Of a stretch of 60,000 bases of DNA, positions 23,331 to 33,111 are shown in pieces; the first letter of the stretch is position 1, and each line of letters starts with the position of its first letter. The DNA is from Adiantum capillus-veneris (taxonomy: Eukaryota; Streptophyta; Polypodiopsida; Polypodiales; Pteridaceae). A program made the translations under genes and the position numbers. Where the stretch lies: positions 59,265,184 through 59,325,183 of the forward strand of contig CM043942.1 of the NCBI GenBank assembly GCA_014529385.2, in the 5' to 3' direction. The notes under the pieces were generated by a model. That model was not told the DNA's origin, did not search any database, and saw nothing but the letters and a program-made list of their open reading frames with translations.

Positions 23331-23685
23331 CACCAAATATGGGCTATAAAATGCAGCAAAACTAACTCTACACAATCACCAAAATATAATAGCACAATAT
23401 AAGACTAAGCATCTCAAACTTGTGAATATTATAATATACCGCAAAACTCAACAAGAGCCCCAAAAATTTCACAAGCATTGACAACACTTGCCCTTACAAA
23501 TGCATCTCTAATATAACGCGATTGTGTATGAGCGAGTATACTTATTTGAATCCAGAGTCTTGGGTCTCCCATTACTTAGAAAATGTAAGATTTACAAACA
23601 ACAAAAAGCAGGCCAAGAACTCACAATCCTCAATGAATTTAAAAAGATGAGACAAACCAGTGTCTTTTCATTAGTCATTGCTTAC
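23331..23685. other. Stretch without recognised features
   Basis: AT-rich, with only short ORFs without recognisable content. It ends at the first copy of the 330-bp direct duplication. Confidence 0.4.
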
Positions 23686-23688
23686 AAA

Positions 23689-23724
<36 letters not shown>

Positions 23725-23943
23725 CTGCTAGTATAAGACCCGCGCATTGCTATGACAAAGGAAACATCACCTCTATTCTTATAGGGCTATCTTCTCTTTC
23801 AAGTGGAACACTATCAATACTCTATATCTACATGTATAGTCTATCTCATTTTCACCAAGCTTGGCAGCTTCTCATAGAAATTAATTTTCATGAGGTGCTA
23901 GCCCTTGTTCAATAAACTTAGGAGTTCTCTACTTCTATTGGCG

Positions 23944-24009
<66 letters not shown>

Positions 24010-24027
24010 CGTCCTTTTGGTCTAATA
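23686..24027 (+). repeat. Direct duplication, copy 1, bounded by GT and GA microsatellites
   Basis: The copy starts AAATCTGTGTGTG (GT tract to about 23720), contains AAACTGCTAGTATAAGACCC and AGGTGCTAGCCCTTGTTC, and ends with a GA tract (23946-24007) and CCTTTTGGTCTAATA. Positions 25376-25705 repeat it almost exactly in the same orientation. Each copy is a unique middle framed by two microsatellites. The ends are not TG...CA, and no PBS or PPT lies inside, so I do not call these LTRs. Confidence 0.8.
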
Positions 24028-25375
24028 TCTTGATCTAGCAATGCTAGCAAGCTTGAATATAGAGATTAGATAAGCTAGCATAGTGTGAAGAGATGAAAGC
24101 TGAGAGAAGTCAATGTAATAATTTTTTTAATAAAATGAAGTGGGTTCTAGAATTGGTGTCAATGGTAGGAACACAATTGGATTCAATGTCATTGCTCAGC
24201 TCTCTTACTTGATTGTATCCTTGAGTCTTTCTTAGGAGCAAGATATGGTAGTAGCACACATCTGTGATTGCATATATAATAAGAAAAACATTTTTACTTT
24301 GGTCAACCGAGGGTTGATAAAAGTGCTATCAAGTCGAGATGTCATGCCAAGGATAGGACCAGGCACGGCCAAGGACCAGGACAGACATGCAGTCAAGGGG
24401 GTCCCTTTTCGGCCATGGGCACCCAAGGGGCAACCCCAAGGGGGGACGTCCCACTGACGGGCCACCCAAGGGATCCTCCGGATGGAGGTTGTGGCACCAT
24501 GCATAAAGACAGGACACCCTACAACTTGTGTTACTGATTCCTATCCAATCATAGTGTGTAGACTCCATTTAGAACACACATGAGTATGCAAAACGAGTTA
24601 TCACACAAAGATGTACCCTAAAGAGTACCTCGTTTCCCTTTCCATGCAAGTAACTTGCTAACATAATTCATCAGCCAAGTTTAAATCCTTGACTTGTTTT
24701 CCAATTTCAGCAGTAAACAACCCCACCATAACTAGTGTTCAAGGTTGAGAACTTGATTTATACATAAGAGACTACACCTAGTCGCAAGCATGCTTTAACT
24801 TATGGTAAGCAAACTTTAAGTAGAGCAATACATGCTTATTAATTGGATTGCTTGGTGCTAATGTACGCACTTTGCATATCCTTTAGTACAAGTTACACTT
24901 TGTAATTTTCCTATCCCCTTGGATAACTGACAGTACTAAGTTGTGTTTCCCTCACGGTTTACCGACAGTCTTCCCAGATGACTAGGAATCAACAATGTCC
25001 AGAATAACCATCGTGGTTAACTTGAAAAATCCACAAGAACGCAAACCGAGCCATGACCTCTGTTGGTGATTGGTAGACCCAAAAGTAATCTCATATGGAT
25101 ACTTCACATAGAGATTACTTTTGGTAGACCCAAAAGTAATCTCATAGAGATACTGCACATAGAGTGCAAAATGCTTCATAAGCAGCAACTTGATCAATAC
25201 GCATGCCGTTCCAAATCAGCCTTTGCTAAACACTATGGCCCATAACACCAAGTGTGCATGCATTTAGCAAAAAACAGATCGATCCAAACCTGTATATCCA
25301 TGATCATTCTTGCCAATACTTATGGAAAATGTGATGCGCCTAGCACATAGTAAAGAGGAATTCAAATAGTTTTGA
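24028..25375. other. Stretch between the two direct copies
   Basis: No coding region recognised. It contains a short GC-rich island at about 24340-24510 (for example GCACCCAAGGGGCAACCCC), unlike its AT-rich surroundings, and the hairpin-forming duplication at 25072-25165. Confidence 0.4.
25072..25165 (+). repeat. About 50-bp tandem duplication with perfect 14-bp inverted arms
   Basis: CCAAAAGTAATCTC (25079-25092) is followed by its exact inverse GAGATTACTTTTGG (25111-25124), then CCAAAAGTAATCTC again (from 25130). The block TTGGTAGACCCAAAAGTAAT...TGCACATAGAG is a tandem copy of the first. The arms could fold into a 14-bp stem with an 18-base loop. Confidence 0.85.
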
Positions 25376-25628
25376 AAATCTGTGTGTGTGTGTGTGTGTG
25401 TGTGTGTAAACTGCTAGTATAAGACCCGCACATTTCTATGACAAAGGAAACATCACCTCTATTCTTATAGAGCTATCTTCTCTTCCAAGTGGAACACTAT
25501 CAATAATCTATATCTACATGTATAGTCTGTCTCATCGTCACCAAGCTTGGTAACTTCTCATAGAACTTAATTTTCATGAGGTGCTAGCCCTTGTTCAATA
25601 AACTTAGGAGTTCTCTACTTCTATTGGG

Positions 25629-25687
<59 letters not shown>

Positions 25688-25705
25688 CATCCTTTTGGTC
25701 TAATA
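25376..25705 (+). repeat. Direct duplication, copy 2
   Basis: It matches 23686-24027 apart from scattered substitutions and different microsatellite lengths (GT to about 25407, GA 25630-25685). Its right end CCTTTTGGTCTAATA abuts the point where the copia gag ORF breaks off, so the duplication or its source truncated that element. Confidence 0.8.
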
Positions 25706-26098
25706 ATAATACTGAAATTCATTGAGACGATTTGACATGGTTTTCCCTTCCTTCATCTTCAATTCCACCAATTTCTTGAGCCAGTAAATCTGAGAAGCAG
25801 CACTCTGTTTCTCGTACATACCACATAGCTTTTGCCATACGCCATACACTGTAGTCTCTTCTGCTACATTGAAGTAAACATTTTCTTCCAGTGTCAACAT
25901 GATTGTGGAACAAGCTAACTCGTCAAGCTCTTCCCACTCATCTTTAGCCATACCTTCTGGTCTCTCCCCTTTGAGCTTTAGTGGCTTCACTTGTTTTTTC
26001 TTCACCAAAACCTGCCAAATCTGCTTCTTCCAGAATGGAAAGTTTGTGCCATCTAGCTTTGTTATGTTGTAAAGAGTTCCACTTTGAGAAGATGCCAT
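25700..26098 (-). pseudogene. gag: Ty1/copia Gag, N-terminal part, truncated
   Basis: The frame starts at an ATG at 26098 (MASSQSGTLYNITKLDGTNF). It shows the conserved copia Gag layout: a KLDGTNFPFWKKQI motif, then LACSTIMLTLEENV, then VWQKLCGMYEKQSAASQIYW, and a TMSNRLNEF segment. Gag forms the virus-like particle that packages element RNA. Full-length copia Gag continues with a CCHC zinc knuckle and is fused to pol; neither is present. After NEFQ the frame reads into TAT repeats and stops at the junction with the 25376-25705 duplication. The preserved part has no internal stop, suggesting a fairly recent truncation. Confidence 0.8.
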
Positions 26099-27147
26099 GT
26101 CTGCCAAACTGTTTACTCCTGGGAAAAATCCACCAGAGTTTCCCCTATAAATTGGCCTCCGTACACAATAAACAAGCTGTAAACAACAAGCTGAACACCT
26201 CTCCTCAAGAATTGTCAGCGTTTTGAAAATTTTTGACAGTCTCCCCTGTAAACTGAGCTCCGGAAACCAAAAGATAGCTAAAAAACAACCATAAATAGCT
26301 GACCTATGACAAATCTAAAAATATCTGTAATATGCTATCCTATAAGCATACACTATCTCTTGTCTGGGCAATCACAGAGCATGTATCTGTCTCAAGACTG
26401 AACCCTGAACAATGCTTCAATGGCCTTGACGCATAAGATGCAATCTAGTGTCTACACAAAGTCATACATCCTATGGGATAAAAGTCACCGAAGAGGATGT
26501 GTGTAGAGGGAAACTCCAGCAACCTAATCCACCTCACACTGGGTAACCCAGCCCCCAGTGCTTGGCTTCAAAAAACCTCACATAAGACCCTCTCAGATGG
26601 CTCAGCAAACTGCCCAAAACTAGCATACATCCTACAATAGACCAATCACTGTCCTATGACCTCTGCGGCGGTCTATCTCCTAGCGTGACTCACAACTAGA
26701 AGACCCATAGTCACAGTACATCAATCTACAATACATGCCAGTGGTATCAAGACGTCGTATGGCCACACCTCCCCTGGAACCTAGCAAGCACAAGAAGTAG
26801 CAATGCAGACTGCAATATATATATCTTATGATATATATGTGTACCTGGTCTATAGATGATGCTTTGAAGACTAATGAGTGATGTATGTCAATGCCAATAT
26901 TGATGCCGACCACCTCTTGCTTGCCAATCTACACAAGATGGGTTTCTTTGCCGGCTGAAACCTATCTTTTGATGTAGTGCTCAGAACAAAATTTTGAGGG
27001 CATAAACAGCCTCGAAAAGGGGGTAACATAATAGGTCACCTACCTAAAAATACTCCCGGAACGCTGCCAGGCAAATTTCCAAGCTCCGAATCCAGAATCT
27101 TCCCAAAACGTGTGCACATGCGATTACGTGAAAACGCACTAAACCTT
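26099..27147 (-). other. Probable untranslated leader of the copia element
   Basis: About 1 kb lies between the PBS and the gag start. No coding content was recognised in either strand. This is long for a copia leader, so part of it may be an insertion that I could not delimit. Confidence 0.4.
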
Positions 27148-27159
27148 GCTTTGATACCA
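27148..27159 (-). other. Copia primer-binding site (initiator-Met type)
   Basis: The minus strand reads TGGTATCAAAGC two bases after the LTR end. This is one base away from the standard plant initiator-Met site TGGTATCAGAGC, and is the expected primer for reverse transcription in copia elements. Confidence 0.75.
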
Positions 27160-27161
27160 AT

Positions 27162-27381
27162 TGAAGTCGCGGAGCGGAGCTTAGATCGACTCACACACAC
27201 ACACAGAGATACACAGATAGAGAGCTTACATTGTACGCAGAGAATTTGTTGAAGGGTTTTCTTCCAAATCTTATTATTCACACAAGTATAAGTGATTATA
27301 TACAAAGAGTTAGTGATAAGTGAGTTAGGCGGGCGGCCAGCCATATCCATATAAGAGGCCACTTGGGCTTTAATCCCAACA
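27162..27381 (-). repeat. Copia 5' LTR (220 bp)
   Basis: On the minus strand it starts TGTTGGGATTAAAGCCC and ends CGCGACTTCA, giving the canonical TG...CA ends. It contains a TATATAA element and a short GT tract. Its start marks a sharp junction with integrase coding sequence of gypsy-1. The second LTR is not in the window, so the boundaries rest on the PBS, the TG/CA ends and the junction. Confidence 0.65.
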
Positions 27382-28145
27382 CCGTGTAACTTAAGTAGTA
27401 GGGGACTTTTAAATCTTCCCTCAATTACCTCGAAAGGTGCTTTTTCGGTGGAAGTATGTACATTGTTATTGTAGGAATACTCCTCTAAGGGTAAGTACTT
27501 CTCCCATTGGGACCTTTGATCTACTTCCGTTACATAGGCTTTTAGTAAATCAAGAATTGTTAGGTTAGCTATTTCACTTTGGCCATCCGTTTGCGGGTAG
27601 GCTAAAGAGAAGTTTAGCCTTGTCCCTAAATTCTCAAAGAGACCCTTCTAGAAATTATTGGTCATTCTAGGATCTCTATCCAACACTATGCACATTCGCA
27701 AGCCATGGTACTTGAAGATTTGTGATATGAAGAGGGTTGCCATTTGATGGGCTTTGATAGTCTTTTTGACATGTATAAAATGAGCTTGTTTGCTGAACCT
27801 GTCTACTATCGTCCATATTCTCGTATTCCCATGGATAGACTTGGGTAATCCAAAGATAAAATCCATGGATATCCTCTCCCATGGTGAATTAGGGATTGGC
27901 AAAGGTTGAAGCAATCCAGGTTGCTTTCCTCTATCAAAATTTGTCTTTTGACATACTACACATTTAGAAACATACTCTTGTATGTTTGCTTTTATGGCAG
28001 GCCAATAGAAATATGTTTCAATCCCTTTTAGGGTAGACTGAATCACTCTATGCCTCACATAAGGAGGAGCATGAGATTCATGCATTACTTTCTCACGCAA
28101 TGAGTTAGTTATGCATAGTCTATTGCCATAGAGAAGAATAACCAT
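27382..28145 (-). pseudogene. pol: Gypsy-1 integrase, frameshifted and truncated
   Basis: The N-terminal zinc-binding region shows HESHAPPYVRH and CVVCQ (HHCC pattern) with TYFYWPAIKANI between them. The catalytic core follows with the first Asp in ERISMDFIFGLP, the second in VLDRDPRM, and a Glu in AYPQTDGQSEIAN, the latter in a shifted frame at about 27580-27600. Integrase joins element cDNA to host DNA. After the Glu the frame continues through KAYVTEVDQRSQWEKYLPLE and stops matching at 27382, where the copia LTR begins. A frameshift near 27650 separates the core halves. Any C-terminal chromodomain is missing. Confidence 0.85.
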
Positions 28146-28610
28146 CTTGTAAAGTAAATGGTTCCTCTTTCTTCTTTAGTGCAAGGGCTGAAATCACATC
28201 TCTAAAATCGGGATCAATAGCGTACACATCTATCATAGAAGATAGATCATTGTGATTTGCTATGGAAACTGCATTCACTCTCAATCGTCTTGAGAGTGCA
28301 TTGGCTACTTGATTGTGCTTGCAAGCAATGTGAGCAATATGAAAATAAAATTGCGAAAGGAAATTTTCCACCTCATTTGTTTGTCGGAGAGCTTGGTCTG
28401 CGTCATGAAGGACTCAAGTCTTTGGTGATCCGTCCGCAGAATAAAAGGAGTCCCCAATAAATAGTGCTTCCACAAGTCTAAGGCATGTAGAACTACGAGG
28501 AGTTCTTTTTCATAAATGCCTAGAGCTTGTGCAACAAGGTCGAGCCTTCGACTTTCATAGGCTATGGTATGCCCTTCTTGGAACAAACAACTCCAAGGGA
28601 ATGACCACAA
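28120..28610 (-). pseudogene. pol: Gypsy-1 RNase H domain, frameshifted
   Basis: Two overlapping frames carry typical gypsy RNase H signatures: IAYESRRLD, YEKELLVVLHALDLWKHYL, ILRTDHQRLESF, and then the tether ACKHNQVANALSRR. The domain degrades the RNA strand of the RNA/DNA hybrid. The frame changes near 28330. It sits directly between RT (higher coordinates) and integrase (lower), the gypsy order. Confidence 0.85.
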
Positions 28611-29773
28611 GCGTCACATTGGACCTGAAATGGCTTTGAGAGATCCAGCAGTGTAAGCACAGGTTGAGAGATAAGCTTCTCTTTAAGCCTTTTGAAATCA
28701 TTGTTCTCCTTGGCAGACGTTGTATATCTAATGTTTTTCTTTGCTAGGTCCTATAATGGTCTTGCAATTTGTGAGAACTTTTCTATGAAGGGTCTATGGT
28801 ATGCACACATACCTATAAATCTTCTTAGTTCATGAATATTCCTTGGATTAGGCCATCCTTTTATTACCTCTAGCTTTGATGGATCCATTTGGATGCCATC
28901 TTCAGAGATAATGTGACCTAAATATTGAGTCTCTTGTAAGAAAAATTCACTTTTTATTTTGATTAATATAAAGTTTATTCTCTCTTAAGACTTGAAATAT
29001 TACCTGGAGGTGTTTCTTGTGTTTGTCTAATGAATTAGATTAGATAATTATATCATCAAAGAACACTCCAGTAAAGGTTCGGCGAGGCCTAAATAGCTTC
29101 TCCATCAAGTGGTTGAATGTGGCTGGTGCATTGGTCAAGCCAAAAGGCATATGTATTTGTAAAGACCAAATGTGGTGCAAAATGCGGTCTTTACAATGTC
29201 CTATCAACTATCCTTATTTGATGGTAGCCACTCTTTAGGTCAATCCTATTGAAGTAGGTGGATCCTTGCATCTTATCAAATAGGTCTTCTACCCGTGCAA
29301 TGGGCAACCTATTTTTGATAGTGATCTTAATTAGTGTTCTATAGTCGACACACATACGATATGTGCCATCTTTCTTTTGCACTAATAGCACCGGTGAACA
29401 AAATGGAGATGAGCTAGGCCTAACCATGCCCTTCTCAACTAATTCATGCACTTGCCGCATTATCTCCTCTTGTTGATCTTGAGAAACTCTATAAGGAGGT
29501 TTATTAGGCGGTGTAATTCCTGGGAGAATTTCAATTGCATGGATCATTTCCTCGTTTAGGAGGTCGTTCACAAGGGATGTCGTCAATAAAAACACCTTGA
29601 AATCCCTTGAGAAAATTGGATAACTCTAATTCCCTGTGATTATTTATATTTTCTTTTGCTAAAGCATTAGGTTCATTTTGATAATCTTTAACAAAAATCA
29701 TGTACATGGAAATAGAGTTCTCTATTGACTTATTGAAAGCTCGTGTATGTACAATCAGTATGGTGTTACCCAA
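28611..29773 (-). pseudogene. pol: Gypsy-1 reverse transcriptase, broken
   Basis: The N-terminal RT part is well kept: EILPGITPPNKPPYRVS, LVEKGMVRPSSSPFCSPVLL, VQKKDGTYRMCVDYRTL and STYFNRIDLKSGYHQIRI (29191-29595). The catalytic motif appears as VFFDDII at 29041-29069, with Phe in place of the usual Tyr. Further down, in other frames, come YLGHIISEDGIQMDPSKLE and WPNPRNIHELRRFIG. Several frameshifts and stops separate these pieces. Upstream (29531-29773) lies the protease-RT linker. The domain would copy element RNA to DNA; this copy cannot. Confidence 0.85.
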
Positions 29774-30007
29774 ATCCTTAGAATCTATGTATGTATATTT
29801 TTCCCTGAACCTAAATTAGATTTTCCTTTCAGGAGATTTAACATTGGGAGCCATGCAATCAAACCATGGTTCCCCTAGGATTACATCCTCATGCTTGAGA
29901 GGAAGATAAAGAAGTCCTCTTTGTCCACATGATCTGGACATGGAGATCAATTTTCCAATTAAGGGAGTGATTGAAGCTTCTTGCCCCTTGAAAGCACCAT
30001 CAGTGGG

Positions 30008-30424
30008 TCAAACATCTCCCATATCATAGGCTTGGATGCCTAGCTTGGTGGCCAACTCTGTGGATATGAAATTGTGAGTAGAGTCACGTTGAAAGAGATT
30101 AAAAGAATCATGTTCTCTTACCTTTCCCCAAGCATGGCATAGAGGAGATCCTTTGTGGTGAGCTTCCTCTTCTTGGATTTCGAGGAGGCTCAGTTCGTGT
30201 ATTCTTGTGAGGCAAGAACTATAGGCATGCCCTTGCTCCCCGCACTTGAAACAACGGTTATCTTTACGATAATGCTCAAGCTCTTCAGGAGAGAGTTTAT
30301 TTTTGCCTTTTATAAACTCTCTTCTCCATGGCTTTGTTATTGTTGGAGTTGCCTTTAGGAGACTTTTGTACATTGTCCTCCCCCTTAGGGTCATTGTTAC
30401 GGTCCTTGGTCTCCGTGGGCTTAA
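30008..30424 (-). pseudogene. gag-pol: Gypsy-1 Gag zinc knuckle and protease start
   Basis: The frame contains CFKCGEQGHAYSSC, a CCHC zinc knuckle (C-x2-C-x4-H-x4-C) that binds element RNA, followed about 70 residues later by FQRDSTHNFISTELATKLG. The latter resembles the protease active-site region, with DST where D-S/T-G is usual. The N-terminal continuation of this frame is separated by the CACTA-like insertion at 30425-31756 and resumes at 31761. Confidence 0.75.
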
Positions 30425-31756
30425 CACTAGAATGGTAACCTAACAAGACATAAAAGTGTCCTTTCAGGGTTTTGGGAAAAAATTCCAAAACCATAGTAGA
30501 TCCACTCATTTTGAAAAATCCTTTCATGAGCTTATATTTCAATAACTACTACATATGGAAAAAATGAGAAACTTGTAATTTTTCTCATCCCTTGGTCACT
30601 ACAAGCCTCCAAAGTTGATGGACCAGTGCATTTTGCCCAAAACAACAATTTCTTACGGTTGATTGCATATAAATAAGAGTGGAGATTTTTGTAGGACATG
30701 AGATAAAATGCCTTGTTAACTTCAATGGGTTGGTGACCAAAACATATGGTTGCTTTTACCTCACTAATTTTTTTTGGGCAAAAACAATAGGTACAAAAAA
30801 GTTGCATTTTTTCCATTCTGCGGACCTATCATCAAAGTTTCTATAGTCACGCTCAATATAGATACTATATACATGTTTTCTTAGTTCCCTTTGGGCCTCT
30901 GGATTCAAAAGGAGCCATGGAGCATGTCAAAAGGATAATGGATCTCTTACAATTGGAACCTTGGGGGCAATGATAAAGTGCTAAATACAGCAAACATGAA
31001 AAAACTGGGTTTAGCATTATGACCTCTAGAAACCCATAGAAACTACTCAATATCTAGCCAAGTTTGTAGTCTATGATTAGATATGGTTACTACCTACAAA
31101 ATACACACAATTGGCCTAAGAAACTAGCAATATTGAGAAAGTTATACTTGCTACTCTAAAATGTATTGTATTCTTCAGTAATCAAAAAACTCAACCATCA
31201 TCATATACTATGCTATATAGCATATTAGGTCCCCCAAAACTCAAGGAAGATTAGCTTTATGTTATACATTAAACTTACACAATCAAAATTGAATTTGGAT
31301 ATCAAGAAAGCCAACAAAAAATTCATAAAAGTGCTAATTTTGGCCAAAAAGCAGGATTATGCAATTCTTGTAAATTGGTCATAACTTTCAATTTTACCAC
31401 TTAGCTCTCCCTACAAGCATCAAAACATGAAGAGAACTATGAAGGTCTAAATTCTAGCCATCTAAACCTCACAAACATGAAGTTTAGAGTGGTATAGTTG
31501 CCAAAAATTGAAAAAAAGCCAAAAACAGGACCCGTTTTTTCACACAATTTAGGTTCAAAAATGTTGTGCAAGAGTAAGGTTAATGGTGAGATCGATACTA
31601 AAAAAAAAATGGTAAGTTTTTTTTCAGCTGAACTTTGTGGATATATAGCACCTAGAAATTCATTTTCATACTCTTCAAATAATTCAAGCAAAATGGTCAC
31701 TTAACAGGACACAAAAGTGCCCAAGGACATAAAAGTGTCCTGTTACCATTCTAGTG
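30425..31756 (+). mobile_element. CACTA-like non-autonomous element, copy A1 (1332 bp)
   Basis: The ends are CACTAGAATGGTAAC and its exact inverse GTTACCATTCTAGTG, with subterminal AGGACATAAAAGTGTCC-type motifs. TTAA flanks both sides (30421-30424 and 31757-31760). The insertion splits the gypsy-1 gag frame, which reads on after removal of the element and one TTAA. Copies A2 (45713-47051, inverted) and A3 (57623-58967, same orientation) share the whole length. The CACTA start suggests the CACTA/Mirage/Chapaev group. The 4-bp duplication would fit Chapaev better than plant CACTA elements, which make 3 bp. Confidence 0.85.
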
Positions 31757-31760
31757 TTAA

Positions 31761-32690
31761 GATTTTTCTTAGCCTCTTGTTGGATATGGATTCGTGAAGC
31801 CACCATGGTATGGTGTATGAATGCGTGGCCTTTGGGAGTTGACATACTCCACCATATCTTTAGTTAGACCCGCAGAAAATTGTTGTTTTTGCTCTCCAAA
31901 ATTCCATCTTTTTGAAGACAGTGGCTTTGAGATGTAAGTCCCAAAACTTGTGTACATATTTTTGAATAGATTCGTAGGGAGAGAGCTTCAAGCTTCGCCA
32001 TGCGGTGAGTCCTTTGTCTTTGGCATCGGCTTCAGAAGATGAAGAATTTGAAGAAGACGGAGAAGAGGGTGACCTCTTTCTTGCCTTTTTCTTGCCTTGT
32101 TCCTCCTTGTCTGCACCATCACTTTCTTCATAAGTGGAAGAGGATGAAGAAGACGAAGAAGATGGTGAACTCTTTCTTGCCTTTTTCTCTCTTGTTTTTT
32201 GTCATCCCTCTTTGAATTATGGTGCAGAGAAGTGTGCGATGGCCTTCTCCATTTAGGGGGTGATGGAGAGCTTTTGCCTGCCATCTTCGTGGAGCCATCT
32301 CTGTCGAGTTGGCATGAGACTCATTTCTTTCTCGCTCTTTCAGTGGGGACTCTTGAGTTCTCCTTTGAGAAGGAGATACGTCTTCAAGTAGTATATTTTT
32401 GAGCCCTTCGTACGAAGCCTCATCTTCTTCCCGAATCGGAGAGAGGCCTCTTTTGGAAGTCTCACAAGGAGGCTTCCTTGGTTTTCTCTCTTCTTGCATT
32501 GGTGGGGAGTTTGGAGAATCCGATGAGCGCGAAGCTGTCGTTGCACTTCACTTGGGAGGGATGGATTTCCCATGGCTTGTTGAAGCCTAGAAACAAGGTA
32601 GCTAACGAGCATAGGGGCATCATTAGTAGCCTGCTTAGCAAAATCAAAGCTATCAACAATAATTTCACTCTCTTTACTATTGTCAGCCAT
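31761..32690 (-). pseudogene. gag: Gypsy-1 Gag N-terminal and middle region, frameshifted
   Basis: The frame starts at an ATG at 32690 (MADNSKESEIIVDSFDFAKQ), about 400 bp inside the PBS. It breaks into three frames: 32690-32340, 32499-32128 (rich in R/E/K and S) and 31957-31769, the last with AGLTKDMVEYVNSQRP. The middle consists of imperfect internal repeats coding for Ser/Lys/Glu-rich sequence (32000-32180). Gag forms the particle shell. Identity rests on position between leader and zinc knuckle rather than a strong motif. Confidence 0.65.
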
Positions 32691-33098
32691 TCTAACAACT
32701 CTTAGGTGTAAACGTTTTTAGGTGTACTCTGGCACTTAAAGCCCTAGTTGCTACTCCTCTTTACCTCTTTAGAAATTTAAAGTACTCAAGCTCGTGTACC
32801 CGTGGCTCGAATATCATTCATTGCAAGGAATAGAAGAGAGGGTCTTTCAACACCAAAACAGTGCCGTATCCTGTCAAGCTTCTAATAGCTCAATAGTGGT
32901 TAAGCCGTAAACATGTCCCGTAGGACTCCACTATTAATACCATAGCTCTCGACGGTGATGCCCCGTTATCTGCACGAAGCAGGCGAACTACAAGGTTGAA
33001 AATTCCATATTCTACTTACTCAATTGCAATAAATAATACCAACCATTCATAGCTAGCTTGAGGACCTCCCTTCTTGAGCAAGAAAAGAGAAACCTTTT
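32691..33098 (-). other. Gypsy-1 untranslated leader
   Basis: The leader lies between the PBS and the gag ATG. Positions 32889-33000 match 1411-1530, including CTCGACGGTGATGCCCC and AGGACTCCACTATTAA, which identifies the shared family. Confidence 0.7.
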
Positions 33099-33110
33099 GC
33101 TCTGATACCA
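33099..33110 (-). other. Gypsy-1 primer-binding site (initiator-Met)
   Basis: The minus strand reads TGGTATCAGAGC, complementary to the 3' end of plant initiator-Met tRNA, one base from the LTR end at 33112. Confidence 0.85.
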
Positions 33111-33111
33111 A

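Larger units (their letters stand above)
25700..27381 (-). mobile_element. Truncated Ty1/copia retrotransposon
   Basis: On the minus strand the order is 5' LTR (27381-27162), initiator-Met PBS (27159-27148), an untranslated leader of about 1 kb, and a gag reading frame that ends abruptly at 25700. No protease, integrase or RT follows, so everything downstream of the gag N-terminal region is lost. The LTR start abuts the gypsy-1 integrase reading frame at 27382, so this copia element inserted into gypsy-1. The matching downstream flank and second LTR are missing from the window. Confidence 0.75.

Noticed and set aside
23686-25705. LTR retrotransposon with 330-bp LTRs
   Set aside because: The direct copies lack TG...CA ends, PBS, PPT and target duplication, and the internal 1.35 kb has no retroelement domain.
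27036-27362. 108-residue minus-strand ORF
   Set aside because: It lies inside the copia LTR and crosses the PBS, so it is a chance frame.
33099-33110. tRNA gene
   Set aside because: Only the 12-base complement of a tRNA 3' end is present, next to an LTR end; there is no cloverleaf. The same holds for 1536-1547 and 27148-27159.
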